NCBI RefSeq assembly: GCF_029945895.1
Contig: NZ_JAQSDL010000025.1
Location: 1 to 64,000, forward strand
Length of the DNA stretch: 64,000 nucleotides
Reading direction: 5' to 3'
From: Polaromonas sp.
GTDB lineage: Bacteria > Pseudomonadota > Gammaproteobacteria > Burkholderiales > Burkholderiaceae_C
Of the stretch, positions 41,208 through 49,992 are shown piece by piece (the first letter of the stretch is position 1; every line of letters begins with the position of its first letter). A model generated the notes under the pieces. It was not told the DNA's origin. It saw only the letters and a program-made list of their open reading frames with translations, and did no database searches. The translations under genes were made by a program, and so were the position numbers.

Positions 41208-41648
41208 GTGCCCAATATCGCTTCTGTTCTCAAAGCCGAAATTTCCCGGGTTGCCCGCAAGGACGCCCGCGCGGAAACCCAGCCGCTGAAAAAGGCCTCG
41301 TCGCAGTACCGCAGCGATATCGCCGCCCTGAAAAGGCGTGTGCTGGCGCTGGAAAAGCAACTGGGCCGCGTGCTCAAGTCTGGCAGGAAGGCTTCTGCGA
41401 CCGAGGAAACCAGAGAGGGCGCCGGCAGCGGATTGCGTTTCAGCGCCAAGGGACTGGCTGCCCAGAGGCGCCGGCTTGGGCTGACCGCCGCCGCGACGGC
41501 AAGACTCCTCAACGTCTCGGTGCAGTCTGTCTACAAGTGGGAGGACGGCAAAACCCGACCCCGCGCCAGCCAGCTGCCGGCGATTGCGAAGCTGCGGAAA
41601 ATGGGCAAGCTCGAAGCGGCGAAAATCCTGGATGGTTTGCCGGAGTAG
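41208..41648 (+). CDS. Helix-turn-helix protein with C-terminal XRE-type domain
   Basis: A 146-residue basic protein. The N-terminal half (about 1-60) is a Lys/Arg-rich helix likely to be a coiled coil (QYRSDIAALKRRVLALEKQLGRVL). The C-terminal half is an XRE-like HTH: FSAKGLAAQRRRLGLTAAATARLLNVSVQSVYKWEDGKTRPRASQLPAIAKLR. This order, coiled coil then HTH, is the reverse of most XRE regulators and is reminiscent of nucleoid-type DNA-binding proteins. GTG 41208 is chosen because AAGGAG lies 9 bp upstream. Target genes are unknown. Confidence 0.8.
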   Translation: MPNIASVLKAEISRVARKDARAETQPLKKASSQYRSDIAALKRRVLALEKQLGRVLKSGRKASATEETREGAGSGLRFSAKGLAAQRRRLGLTAAATARLLNVSVQSVYKWEDGKTRPRASQLPAIAKLRKMGKLEAAKILDGLPE

Positions 41649-41689
41649 GAGCCATTCCTGCATGGGCGTGTACGCCCATCTCTCCCGGG

Positions 41690-42742
41690 CTATCGACTCT
41701 TTTTGAGGGCCAGTGCAGCCTCGGTCACCAGGCCCGGCCCCTTGTAGATCAGCCCGGTGTAGATCTGCACCACGTCGGCGCCAGCCTCGATTTTGGAGAC
41801 GGCGTCCGCACCGCTCATGATGCCGCCCACGCCGATGATGGGAAAACCTTTGCCCAGTGCCGCGCGCAGCTGGCGGATCACGCGATTGCTCGCGGCCAAC
41901 ACCGGCGCGCCGCTGAGGCCGCCGGCTTCTTCGGCGTGCGGCATGCCCTTGACAGCCTCACGGCTGAGCGTGGTGTTGGTCGCCACCACGCCGTCCATGC
42001 CGTGGCGCTTCAGGGTGGCGGCAATCACCCCGACCTGCGCCTCGTCGAGGTCGGGCGCAATCTTCACAAAAATCGGCACGCGTTTGCCATGCTGCTTCGC
42101 CAGTATTTCGCGGCGTTCGGCGATGCGGCCCAGCAGCGCGTCCAGCGCCTCGTCGCTTTGCAGTGCGCGCAGGTTTTTGGTGTTCGGGCTGGAGATGTTG
42201 ACGGTCACGTAGTCGGCATGCGGGTAGACGCCATCGAGGCAGATCAGGTAGTCGTCCACCGCGTTTTCGATCGGCGTGGCAGCGTTCTTGCCGATGTTCA
42301 GGCCCAGCAGCAGCGGGCTGGCGCCCCCACGTTTGCGAAAGGTGGATTGCTGCACGTGGGTGATGAAGGCGTCCAGCCCCTCGTTGTTGAAGCCGAGCCG
42401 GTTGATCAGCGCGTTGGCCTGCGGCAGGCGGAACATGCGCGGCTTGGGGTTGCCCGGCTGGGCTTTCGGCGTGACGGTGCCGACTTCGACAAAGCCGAAA
42501 CCCATGGCGGCCAGCCCGTCAATGCAGCGCGCGTTTTTGTCGAGTCCGGCCGCCAGCCCGACACGGTTGGGAAATTGCAGGCCGGCCAGTGTGACGGGAT
42601 CGTCCACCCGGCCCGAACAGTAGGCCAGCGCCAGCGGCGTGCGCTGCGTGCCGGCCAGCGAGGCCATGGTCAGTTCGTGGGCGGTTTCCGGGTCCAGGCC
42701 AAATAAAAAGGGGCGGGCGAGGGCGTAGGGGAGCAGGGACAT
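41690..42742 (-). CDS. pyrD: Dihydroorotate dehydrogenase (quinone), class 2
   Basis: A 350-residue membrane-associated flavoenzyme. The N-terminal helix pair ([25 protein letters not shown]) is the class 2 membrane/quinone module. [11 protein letters not shown], the catalytic-Ser region [14 protein letters not shown], and GVGGI...[16 protein letters not shown] (FMN phosphate site) follow. It oxidises dihydroorotate to orotate in pyrimidine synthesis with ubiquinone as acceptor. Start at 42742 by the family N-terminus. It diverges from rpiA. Confidence 0.97.
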   Translation of the reverse strand: MSLLPYALARPFLFGLDPETAHELTMASLAGTQRTPLALAYCSGRVDDPVTLAGLQFPNRVGLAAGLDKNARCIDGLAAMGFGFVEVGTVTPKAQPGNPKPRMFRLPQANALINRLGFNNEGLDAFITHVQQSTFRKRGGASPLLLGLNIGKNAATPIENAVDDYLICLDGVYPHADYVTVNISSPNTKNLRALQSDEALDALLGRIAERREILAKQHGKRVPIFVKIAPDLDEAQVGVIAATLKRHGMDGVVATNTTLSREAVKGMPHAEEAGGLSGAPVLAASNRVIRQLRAALGKGFPIIGVGGIMSGADAVSKIEAGADVVQIYTGLIYKGPGLVTEAALALKKSR

Positions 42743-42818
42743 TGGATAATTTGTGTTGTTCTGTGCGGCAGGCCCCATTGTCGCAAACCCCATCCACCCC
42801 CCAACATTCCGGACCGAC

Positions 42819-43490
42819 ATGACCCAAGACGAACTCAAAACCCTGGTGGGCCAGGCCGCCCTGGCTTATGTCGAACCCGGCAGCATTGTCGGCGTTGGCA
42901 CCGGCTCCACCGTCAACAAGTTCATCGACGCGCTGGCCGGCATCAAGGACACGATCACCGGCGCGGTGTCCAGCTCGGTGGCCTCCACGGAACGCCTGAA
43001 AGCACTGGGCATCCAGGTCTTCGAGGCGGCCGATGTCGAGGAGCTGGCGGTCTACATCGACGGCGCGGACGAAATCGATCATGCGGGCTACATGATCAAG
43101 GGCGGCGGCGCAGCGCTCACGCGAGAAAAAATCGTGGCTGCCCAGTCGCGCAAGTTTGTCTGCATCGCCGACGAGTCCAAGCTGGTTCAGACGCTCGGCC
43201 AGTTCCCCTTGCCGGTGGAAGTGATTCCGATGGCGGCGCAGCGCATCCGGCGCCAGTTTGAGGCGCTGGGCGGCACAGCCACCCTGCGCCTGAGAAACGG
43301 CGCGCCGCTGGTCACCGACAACGGCCAGCACATCCTGGACGTGACCGGACTGAAGATCAGCGAGCCGCTGGCCTTCGAGTCCGAGGTCAACCAGTGGCCC
43401 GGGGTGGTGACGGTCGGGGTGTTCGCCTTCCAGAAGGCGCATGTCTGCCTGCTGGGAACGGAAACCGGCGTCAAGACGCTGGTGTTTTAA
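42819..43490 (+). CDS. rpiA: Ribose-5-phosphate isomerase A
   Basis: A 223-residue enzyme with all RpiA motifs: [14 protein letters not shown] (phosphate loop), YIDGADEID (catalytic Asp residues) and [13 protein letters not shown]. It interconverts ribose 5-phosphate and ribulose 5-phosphate in the pentose phosphate pathway. The start is set by the conserved MTQDELK N-terminus. The GntR/FCD regulator gene follows 71 bp later on the same strand, but an operator between them suggests separate control. Confidence 0.97.
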   Translation: MTQDELKTLVGQAALAYVEPGSIVGVGTGSTVNKFIDALAGIKDTITGAVSSSVASTERLKALGIQVFEAADVEELAVYIDGADEIDHAGYMIKGGGAALTREKIVAAQSRKFVCIADESKLVQTLGQFPLPVEVIPMAAQRIRRQFEALGGTATLRLRNGAPLVTDNGQHILDVTGLKISEPLAFESEVNQWPGVVTVGVFAFQKAHVCLLGTETGVKTLVF

Positions 43491-43535
43491 GAAACCTGGG
43501 TGAACCCCGAGAGGGCCGCGGGCCGGATGTTGTAG

Positions 43536-43548
43536 AGTTGTACGACAA
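43536..43548. promoter_or_regulatory. Palindromic operator-like motif before the GntR/FCD gene
   Basis: AGTTGTACGACAA contains the palindrome TTGT-ACG-ACAA, a shape typical of FadR/GntR-FCD operators. A variant, AGTTGTATGATAA, occurs at 44388-44400 upstream of the threonate operon. The site lies 13 bp before the regulator's ATG, fitting autorepression. Confidence 0.7.
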
Positions 43549-43561
43549 ATTTCAGGCGCCC

Positions 43562-44335
43562 ATGACCCACCGTTTCCAGTCCATCACGCCCGGCGTTCAC
43601 CTCTCGGAGCAGGTGGCCGAGGCCCTCTCCGCCGAGATCCGCGCCGGCCGGCCAGCGGCGGGCGACAAGCTGCCGACCGAGGCCGCGCTGGTCGAGCAGT
43701 TTGCGGTCAGCCGCACGGTGGTGCGCGAGGCCGTGTCGCGTCTGAAGTCCCTGGGCCTGGTGGAATCCCGCCAGGGCAGCGGGGTGTTTGTGAAGCGCGC
43801 TGCCTTTGCGCCGCTCAACTTCGACACCCGTTCAGCCGCGTCCATGCAGGCGGTCATCCAGATGGTGGAGGTGCGCCGCGCGCTGGAGGCCGAAGTGGCC
43901 GCGCTGGCGGCGCAGCGCCGCACGGGAGACGATGTCAAGCGTATCCGCCAGGCAATGGCGGCGCTCGACAAGGCGGTCAAGGCCGGCGGCGACGGTGCCG
44001 AGGAAGACGTGAACTACCACCGCGCGATTGCGGACGCGGCGCAAAACCCGTTTTTGATCAGCACGCTGGACTACCTGCGCCAGTTCCTGCGCGGTGTCAC
44101 CCGGGTCACCCGCGCCAACGAGGCACGCCGCGCCGACTTTGCCGGGCAGGTGCGCGAGGAGCACGAAGCCATCACCCAGGCCATTGAGGCCGGCGACCCC
44201 TTGCAGGCGCGCCAGGCCGCCTCCCGCCACATGGACAACGCAATCCGGCGCATTGAGCAGGCGGATCCGGCTTTCTGGCAGCAGGAGGGCGTGCAACTGG
44301 CCAGCGCCCTTCTTTCCGGCGCCATCAGCCACTGA
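43562..44335 (+). CDS. GntR-family regulator with FCD domain, probably controlling threonate catabolism
   Basis: A 257-residue regulator: a GntR winged helix (LSEQVAEALSAEIRAGRPAAGDKLPTEAALVEQFAVSRTVVREAVSRLKSLGLV) and an all-helical FCD effector domain with metal/ligand residues Asp (EEDVNYHRAIADAA) and His (EEHEAITQAI, ASRHMDNAI). FCD regulators respond to organic acids such as gluconate, lactate or galactonate. It lies directly upstream of the Bug-ltnD-otnK-otnC-otnI genes on the same strand, and the same AGTTGTAYGAYAA motif precedes both. A repressor released by a threonate-pathway acid is the natural model. Confidence 0.9.
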   Translation: MTHRFQSITPGVHLSEQVAEALSAEIRAGRPAAGDKLPTEAALVEQFAVSRTVVREAVSRLKSLGLVESRQGSGVFVKRAAFAPLNFDTRSAASMQAVIQMVEVRRALEAEVAALAAQRRTGDDVKRIRQAMAALDKAVKAGGDGAEEDVNYHRAIADAAQNPFLISTLDYLRQFLRGVTRVTRANEARRADFAGQVREEHEAITQAIEAGDPLQARQAASRHMDNAIRRIEQADPAFWQQEGVQLASALLSGAISH

Positions 44336-44387
44336 GTCGTTGGCCTGGTCCCAATTCGGGAAAACCTGAGGTGATTCATGGCGGGTA

Positions 44388-44400
44388 AGTTGTATGATAA
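44388..44400. promoter_or_regulatory. Operator-like motif overlapping the threonate operon promoter
   Basis: AGTTGTATGATAA matches the regulator's own upstream site at 11 of 13 positions and keeps the symmetry. It overlaps a -10-like TATGAT (44393-44398), where a bound repressor would block polymerase. The Bug gene starts 49 bp downstream with AAGGAGACC as ribosome binding site. Confidence 0.65.
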
Positions 44401-44448
44401 CCATATAAATAAGGCCAAATCGATCTGCTTTATCCAAGGAGACCTGCC

Positions 44449-45441
44449 ATGCGACCCCCCAAGCCATCAATCCCTCCCACCCTCACGCGCCGCGACTGCC
44501 TGTTGGTAGGGGCGGCCCTGGCACTGCCTGCGCTGGCCCGGGCACAGGCTTGGCCGGCCAGACCGCTTCGCCTGATCGTGCCCTTCCCGCCGGGCGGTCT
44601 GATTGACAACATGGCTCGCCTGGTCGGGCCGCGCCTGGCACAGGAGTTGGGTCAGCCAGTGGTCATCGACAACAAGCCCGGCGCAGGCGGAAATCTCGGT
44701 GCGGCCGAAGTGGCCCGCGCGCAAGCCGATGGCTACACCCTGTTGATGGCCTCACCGCCGCTGACCATCAGCCCGGCCCTGTATGCGAGCCTGCCTTACA
44801 GGCCTGCACAGATCGCACCCGTCGGCCTGCTGGGCCGGGTGCCCAATGTGCTGCTGGTGAATCCGAAAAGCGGCATCAACTCGGTGGCCGAGCTGGTCGC
44901 GCGCGCCCGGCGCGAGCCTGGAAAGATGAACTACGCCTCCAATGGCAATGGTACTTCGCTGCACCTGAGCGCCGAGCTGTTCAAAAGCACGGCCGGCGTG
45001 TTCGTCACACACATTCCCTACCGCGGTGCTGCCGCGGCAGTCACCGGCCTGATCACCGGCGAGGTGGACATGATGTTCGAGAACCTGCCCTCGGTGCTGG
45101 GCCAGATCCAGGGCGGCACGGTGAAAGCCCTGGCCGTCACGACCAGCCGCCGCAGCACGACGCTGCCGGCCGTGCCGACGCTGGCTGAATCGGGTATGCC
45201 GGCCTTTGATGTCAGCGCCTGGTACGGTGTAGCGGCCCCTGCCGGCACGCCGCCCGCCGTGGTTGCTGCGCTGGAGCAGGCGCTGCAGAAGATTCTGCGC
45301 GAGCCGGAGGTGATCCGCGCCATGGAGTCGCGTGGGGCCGATGTCGGCTTTCTGGCCGCAGCGCCCATGGGCGCGTTCATGGCCGCCGACGCGGCGAAAT
45401 GGAAGCGTGTGGCAGACTTCGCAAAAATTACCCTCGGTTGA
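44449..45441 (+). CDS. Bug-family TTT solute receptor linked to threonate catabolism
   Basis: A 330-residue periplasmic receptor. The signal peptide includes RRDCLLVGAALALPALARAQA. The mature protein has LRLIVPFPPGGLIDNMAR, VIDNKPGAGGNLG and THIPYRGAAAAVTGLITGEV, the standard Bug motifs. It is the first gene of an operon of threonate-degrading enzymes, so L-threonate or a related four-carbon sugar acid is the likely ligand. No TctA/TctB membrane subunits are encoded nearby; a set elsewhere would be needed for transport. Confidence 0.93.
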   Translation: MRPPKPSIPPTLTRRDCLLVGAALALPALARAQAWPARPLRLIVPFPPGGLIDNMARLVGPRLAQELGQPVVIDNKPGAGGNLGAAEVARAQADGYTLLMASPPLTISPALYASLPYRPAQIAPVGLLGRVPNVLLVNPKSGINSVAELVARARREPGKMNYASNGNGTSLHLSAELFKSTAGVFVTHIPYRGAAAAVTGLITGEVDMMFENLPSVLGQIQGGTVKALAVTTSRRSTTLPAVPTLAESGMPAFDVSAWYGVAAPAGTPPAVVAALEQALQKILREPEVIRAMESRGADVGFLAAAPMGAFMAADAAKWKRVADFAKITLG

Positions 45442-45452
45442 AGGAAACAGCG

Positions 45453-46343
45453 ATGAGTGTGGTTGCAGGCGTGATTGGTCTTGGTGCGATGGGCAACGGC
45501 ATGGCGCAATCGCTGCGCCGCGCCGGTCATCGGGTGTTTGTGTTTGACGTGCGGCCCGAGGCGGCGCAGGCTTTTGCCGAAAACGGCGGTGTGGCCTGTG
45601 CCTCGCTGGCCGAGCTGGCGGCGGCCTGCGACGTGATCGTGTCGGTGGTGGTCAATGCGGCGCAGACCGAAGCGGTGCTGTTCGGCCCCGGGGGCTGTGC
45701 GGCGGCCATGAAGCCCGGCAGCGTGTTTGTGATGTGTTCCACGGTCGATGCGAACTGGTCCATGGCGCTGGAAAAACGGCTCAATGACCTGGGCCTGCTC
45801 TACATCGACGCGCCGATTTCAGGCGGCGCAGCCAAGGCCGCCAGCGGCGAGATGACCATGATGACTTCGGGCGCGCCGGCAGCGTACGAAAAAGCCGAAG
45901 CCTTGCTGAACGCGATGGCCGCCAGGGTCTACAAGCTCGGCGATGCGGCCGGCGCCGGCAGCAAGGTCAAGATCATCAACCAGCTGCTGGCCGGCGTGCA
46001 CATCGCCGCCGCGGCCGAAGCCATGGCGCTGGGCCTGCGCGAAGGCGTGGACCCGGCCGCGTTGTACGAGGTCATCACACACAGCGCGGGCAACAGCTGG
46101 ATGTTCGAGAACCGCATGGCGCATGTGCTGGCCGCCGATTACACGCCACTCTCGGCCGTCGATATTTTCGTGAAGGACCTCGGCATCGTGCTCGACATGG
46201 CGCGCGCCAGCAAGTTTCCGCTGCCGCTGTCATCGACGGCGCACCAGATGTTCATGCAGGCCTCCACCGCCGGTTTTGCGAAAGAGGACGACAGCGCGGT
46301 GATCAAGATTTTCCCTGGCATCGACTTGCCGAAGAAGTCATGA
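45453..46343 (+). CDS. ltnD: L-threonate dehydrogenase (3-hydroxyisobutyrate dehydrogenase superfamily)
   Basis: A 296-residue NAD-dependent dehydrogenase of the beta-hydroxyacid family. The Rossmann loop is GVIGLGAMGNGMAQSL; FIDAPISGGAAKAASGEMTMM is the substrate loop, and the catalytic Lys lies in SKVKIINQLLAG. In the threonate pathway LtnD oxidises L-threonate at C2 to 2-oxo-tetronate. GAAGGAAACAGCG precedes the ATG. The next gene (otnK) overlaps by 4 bp. The assignment rests on the full otn gene set next to it; by sequence alone other hydroxyacids remain possible. Confidence 0.9.
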   Translation: MSVVAGVIGLGAMGNGMAQSLRRAGHRVFVFDVRPEAAQAFAENGGVACASLAELAAACDVIVSVVVNAAQTEAVLFGPGGCAAAMKPGSVFVMCSTVDANWSMALEKRLNDLGLLYIDAPISGGAAKAASGEMTMMTSGAPAAYEKAEALLNAMAARVYKLGDAAGAGSKVKIINQLLAGVHIAAAAEAMALGLREGVDPAALYEVITHSAGNSWMFENRMAHVLAADYTPLSAVDIFVKDLGIVLDMARASKFPLPLSSTAHQMFMQASTAGFAKEDDSAVIKIFPGIDLPKKS

Positions 46344-47692
46344 AAAAAATTGTTCTGGGCTGTATTGCCGACGATTTCACCGGTGCCACAGATCTGGCCA
46401 ACAATCTGGTTCGCGCGGGCATGCGGGTGGTGCAGACGATTGGTGTGCCGTCCGGACCGCTGGGCGCCGAGGTGGATGCCGTGGTGGTGGCGCTCAAATC
46501 GCGCACCGTGCCGCCGGCCCAGGCCGTCGCCGAATCGCTGGCCGCCCTGGCCTGGCTGCAGGCGCAGGGCGCGCAGCAGATCTATTTCAAGTACTGCTCG
46601 ACCTTCGACAGCACGGCTCGCGGCAACATCGGCCCGGTGACCGAGGCGCTGATGGACGCGCTGCAGACAAACTTCACGATCGCCACGCCGGCCTTTCCCG
46701 ACAACCAGCGCACGGTGTTCAAGGGCTATCTGTTTGTGGGCGATGTGCTGCTTTCTGAAAGCGGCATGCAGAACCACCCGTTGACACCGATGGCGGACGC
46801 GAATCTGGTGCGGGTGCTGCAATCGCAGACCACGCGACGTGTCGGGCTGATCGCCCATACCGTGGTGGCGCGCGGCGCGCCAGCGGTGCGCGAACGCATG
46901 GCGCAACTCCAGGCGGAAGGCGTCGGCGTAGCCATCGTGGACGCGGTGTCCAACGATGACCTGCTGCGCCTCGGCCCTGCACTCAAGGGCATGCCACTGG
47001 TGACGGCGGGTTCCGGCGTGGCCATCGCCCTGCCTGCCAACTTCGGCATCACGCCTTCGGACCAGGCCAGCCGTCTGCCCGTCGCCAGCGGCCTGCAGGC
47101 GGTGGTGTCGGGCAGTTGCTCACTGGCGACGAATCGGCAGGTGCTGGATTTCATGAAGCAGGGCCATCCCGCGCTGGCAATTGATCCGCTGCGCATCGCG
47201 TCTGGTGCCGATGTGGCGGCCGAGGTGCTGGCCTGGGCCAAGCCGCTGCTGACACAGGGGCCGGTGCTGGTCTATTCGACGGCCGACAGCAGCGACGTCA
47301 AGTCGGTGCAGGGCAGGCTCGGTGTGGAGGAAGCTGGCGCGATGGTCGAACGCACACTGGCTGCGGTGGCGCGCGGCCTGGTGCAACTGGGCGTGCGGCA
47401 ACTGGTGGTGGCCGGTGGTGAGACCTCGGGTGCCTGCGTGCAGGCGCTGGGCATCACGCAGATGCAGATCGGCCCGCAGATTGATCCCGGTGTGCCCTGG
47501 TGTCATGCAGCAATAGAGCCCCCACGCCCGGCACTGCGGGTCCTCGCTGCCCCCCAGGGGGGCGTCGCCGACCTTGGGGCGGCCCGGCGGTCGTCGGCCA
47601 CGACCGGCGATGGCGGTCTGCATCTTGCGCTGAAATCCGGCAACTTTGGCAGCGACGATTTTTTCACCAAAGCCTTTACGATGCTGAAATGA
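46340..47692 (+). CDS. otnK: 3-oxo-tetronate kinase with an in-frame repeat insertion near the C-terminus
   Basis: A 450-residue four-carbon acid sugar kinase (DUF1537 type). GCIADDFTGATDLANNLVRAGM is the N-terminal signature; YFKYCSTFDSTARGNIGPV and VVAGGETSGACVQALGITQMQIGPQIDPGVPW follow. It phosphorylates 3-oxo-tetronate at O4. Normally PGVPW leads within a few residues into LALKSGNFG; here about 35 residues (from roughly 392 to 427) intervene, rich in Pro, Arg, Ala and Gly and encoded by a dispersed repeat in reverse orientation (47516-47592). The ending LALKSGNFGSDDFFTKA is intact, so the insertion may be tolerated as a surface loop. It overlaps ltnD and otnC by 4 bp each. Confidence 0.92.
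   Translation: MKKIVLGCIADDFTGATDLANNLVRAGMRVVQTIGVPSGPLGAEVDAVVVALKSRTVPPAQAVAESLAALAWLQAQGAQQIYFKYCSTFDSTARGNIGPVTEALMDALQTNFTIATPAFPDNQRTVFKGYLFVGDVLLSESGMQNHPLTPMADANLVRVLQSQTTRRVGLIAHTVVARGAPAVRERMAQLQAEGVGVAIVDAVSNDDLLRLGPALKGMPLVTAGSGVAIALPANFGITPSDQASRLPVASGLQAVVSGSCSLATNRQVLDFMKQGHPALAIDPLRIASGADVAAEVLAWAKPLLTQGPVLVYSTADSSDVKSVQGRLGVEEAGAMVERTLAAVARGLVQLGVRQLVVAGGETSGACVQALGITQMQIGPQIDPGVPWCHAAIEPPRPALRVLAAPQGGVADLGAARRSSATTGDGGLHLALKSGNFGSDDFFTKAFTMLK
47516..47592 (-). repeat. GC-rich dispersed repeat inside otnK (reverse orientation)
   Basis: Read on the minus strand, CCCCCCTGGGGGGCAGCGAGG and GCAGTGCCGGGCGTGGGGGC run parallel to the second half of the repeat at 27595-27640, including the CTATT at its end. 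The copy keeps the otnK reading frame open through the whole insertion. Confidence 0.8.
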
Positions 47693-48372
47693 CAATGCTT
47701 ACCGAGAACCAGGCGCGCGAAGAAATCTGCCGCGTTGGCAAAAGCCTGTTCGAGCGCGGCTATGTGCATGCCACGGCCGGCAACATCAGTGTGCGGCTCG
47801 ATGAATCGGCAGGCGGTGGTTTCCTGATCACCCCGACCGATGCCTGCCTGGGCTTCCTGGACCCGGCGCGGCTGGCCCGGCTCGATGCCGATGCGAAGCA
47901 GGTCAGCGGCGACACCGCGAGCAAAACGATCGCGCTGCATGCCGGCATTTACGCGGCAGCCTCCGCGTTCGACCCGGCCACGCGCTGCATCATCCACACC
48001 CACAGCACCCATTGCGTTGCGCTGAGCCTGCGTGCGGCGGATGAGGAGTTGCTGCCGGCGCTTACGCCTTATTTCGTCATGAAGGTGGGCCATGTGCCGG
48101 TCATCGACTACCACCGCCCGGGCGACCCGGCGGCGGCGGCGCTGGTGGCCCAGACCATCACGCGTTACGGCCGGCAGGGCACACCGATACGCGCGGTGAT
48201 GCTGGCACGGCTGGGGCCCAATGTCTGGCACGACAGCCCGGCGGCGGCCATGGCCGTGCTGGAGGAACTTGAGGAAACCGCGCGACTCCAGTGCCTGGAC
48301 GTTGAGCCGGTGCGGCCCTTGAGCGCGGCGCAGATCGACGAGCTGCGCCAGGTGTTCGGCGCCCGCTGGTGA
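47689..48372 (+). CDS. otnC: 3-oxo-tetronate 4-phosphate decarboxylase (class II aldolase family)
   Basis: A 227-residue class II aldolase/adducin protein. GYVHATAGNISVR is the phosphate/N-terminal signature; IIHTHSTHCVALS supplies the zinc-binding His residues, with a later Asp-His pair (VIDYHRPGD) and Glu in LEELEE. OtnC decarboxylates 3-oxo-tetronate 4-phosphate to dihydroxyacetone phosphate, which enters glycolysis. Its ATG overlaps the otnK stop (ATGA). The otnI gene follows after a dispersed repeat of about 64 bp. Confidence 0.93.
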   Translation: MTMLTENQAREEICRVGKSLFERGYVHATAGNISVRLDESAGGGFLITPTDACLGFLDPARLARLDADAKQVSGDTASKTIALHAGIYAAASAFDPATRCIIHTHSTHCVALSLRAADEELLPALTPYFVMKVGHVPVIDYHRPGDPAAAALVAQTITRYGRQGTPIRAVMLARLGPNVWHDSPAAAMAVLEELEETARLQCLDVEPVRPLSAAQIDELRQVFGARW

Positions 48373-48379
48373 GTTTTTT

Positions 48380-48443
48380 ACAGTCAAATAGGCCTGCAGC
48401 CCTTTCCCTGTAAGCGCAAGCAGCTATCTATTTAATAGCATTT
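48380..48443 (-). repeat. Dispersed GCTATCAAA-type stem-loop repeat, copy 9
   Basis: On the minus strand GCTATTAAATAGATAGC, then TGCTTGCGCTTACAGGG, and AAAGGGCTGCAGGCC. It lies inside the threonate operon between otnC and otnI and might reduce otnI transcription if it terminates in the forward direction; in this orientation the T-run is on the opposite strand. Confidence 0.8.
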
Positions 48444-48456
48444 CAAGAGAATAAAC

Positions 48457-49290
48457 ATGCCTAAATTTGCCGCCAACCTGTCCATGATGTACGCCGAGCT
48501 GCCGTTTCTGGACCGTTTTGAAGCGGCGGCGAAAGACGGTTTCAGGGCGGTGGAGTTCCTCTTCCCTTACGCCTTCAGCAAGCAGGAACTGGCCGCGCGC
48601 CTGAAGGGCAACGGCTTGCAGCAGGTGTTGTTCAACGCGCCACCGGGGGGCACCGACGCAGCATCCATTGCGCAGGCCTGGGACAAAGCCGGGGACAAGG
48701 GCACGGCCGCCGTGCCCGGCCGCGAGGCGGAGTTCCGCGCTGGTGTGCTGCTGGCTCTTGACTATGCCGAGGCGCTGGACTGCCCGCGCATCCATCTGAT
48801 GGCCGGCCTGGTCGCCGCCGGGCAGGAGCGCGAGGACCTGCGGCCGCTGTACGTGACCCATCTGCGCTGGGCGGCAGCCGAGGCGGCGAAGCGTGGGCGC
48901 GACGTGTTGATCGAGCCGATCAATACGCGTGACGTTCCGCGTTTTTTCCTGAACCGGCAGGACCATGCGCACGAGATCCTGGCCGAGGTCGGCGCGTCCA
49001 ACCTCAAGGTGCAGATGGACCTTTACCACTGCCAGATCGTCGAGGGAGATGTCGCCACCAAGATCCGCCAGTACCTGCCGACCGGGGCCGTCGGCCATTT
49101 CCAGATTGCCGGTGTGCCGGAGCGGCACGAGCCGGACATCGGGGAGCTCAACTACCCCTATCTGTTCGCTGTGATCGACGAAGTGTCTGCCGCCTGCGGC
49201 TGGGACGGCTGGACCGGCTGCGAATACCGGCCGAAAAAAGGCGGCCAGCCGGGCGGTACGTCGGCAGGCCTGGGCTGGCTGCCGCGCTGA
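48457..49290 (+). CDS. otnI: 2-oxo-tetronate isomerase (hydroxypyruvate isomerase family)
   Basis: A 277-residue TIM-barrel enzyme of the Hyi/xylose-isomerase-like family: [36 protein letters not shown] at the start, [28 protein letters not shown] and ending CEYRPKKG. Metal-binding Glu, Asp and His residues lie in these blocks. OtnI converts 2-oxo-tetronate to 3-oxo-tetronate, linking LtnD to OtnK. Its position as last gene of the cluster completes the route from threonate to dihydroxyacetone phosphate. Confidence 0.93.
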   Translation: MPKFAANLSMMYAELPFLDRFEAAAKDGFRAVEFLFPYAFSKQELAARLKGNGLQQVLFNAPPGGTDAASIAQAWDKAGDKGTAAVPGREAEFRAGVLLALDYAEALDCPRIHLMAGLVAAGQEREDLRPLYVTHLRWAAAEAAKRGRDVLIEPINTRDVPRFFLNRQDHAHEILAEVGASNLKVQMDLYHCQIVEGDVATKIRQYLPTGAVGHFQIAGVPERHEPDIGELNYPYLFAVIDEVSAACGWDGWTGCEYRPKKGGQPGGTSAGLGWLPR

Positions 49291-49319
49291 GCGCCAAAGG
49301 CGCGGTTTTCCGCTGAAGC

Positions 49320-49970
49320 TTAAAAACGGATGCCGGTGGGGTTGCTCGGCGGCGGCGTCACCGGGGCCGGGGCGGCTGCCGGCGTGGCGGGCCGCGCGGC
49401 CGTGGTGGTGGCCGCCGGCGCGGGCGCGACCGTCACCAGGGGGGAGGCCGGGGCCTGCCGGTAGCTGGCGGGCAGCACCGATGATTTGGGGTAACCCGCC
49501 GCATCGAGAAACTGCGTCCATTCCGCATCCGAGAAACCCTTGAGTTGCTGGCTGCCAATGGTCAGAAAGGGCAGGGAGTTGTCGCCGCTGATGCGTTGCA
49601 AAGCCTGTGCGTCTTCATTGGTCGCGATGGTTTTTTCTGCAAACGGGACACCGCGCGTGGTCAGCAGCGAACGCGCCGAGGCGCAGGGGCCGCAGTTCTC
49701 GCCCGAATAAAGGGTGACCGGGTACTGGCCCACCACCTTGCGCAACTCAAAGGGCAACGACGCCGTGACGACGCCGCGGGCACCGTCGGCGCCGCCCGCC
49801 GTCACCTTGGCATTGCCGGCCGCAGGGGGCGGCTTGTCGGAATAGGTGACCTTGCCGTCCGGGCCGACGATGCGGTAGACGGGCTGAGCCTGGGAAAGAG
49901 AAGAAAATGTGCCGCCAGCCAGCGCCAGCAGGGCGCCAACAGCTGCAAATTTAATAGCATTCGAGGTCAT
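49320..49970 (-). CDS. Periplasmic DUF4124 / glutaredoxin-like protein
   Basis: A 216-residue secreted protein. After a signal peptide (cleavage after SQAQ) comes a DUF4124-like strand unit (PVYRIVGPDGKVTYSDKPP), then a glutaredoxin-like domain with a CGPC active site (YSGENCGPCASARSLL) and the cis-Pro region SLPFLTI. The last 45 residues are Ala/Pro/Thr-rich and probably disordered. It is expected to act as a periplasmic thiol/disulfide protein. A repeat-like TTTAATAGCA overlaps its signal-peptide codons. Confidence 0.85.
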   Translation of the reverse strand: MTSNAIKFAAVGALLALAGGTFSSLSQAQPVYRIVGPDGKVTYSDKPPPAAGNAKVTAGGADGARGVVTASLPFELRKVVGQYPVTLYSGENCGPCASARSLLTTRGVPFAEKTIATNEDAQALQRISGDNSLPFLTIGSQQLKGFSDAEWTQFLDAAGYPKSSVLPASYRQAPASPLVTVAPAPAATTTAARPATPAAAPAPVTPPPSNPTGIRF

Positions 49971-49992
49971 ACATCACTCCGTTAGAGGTCAC

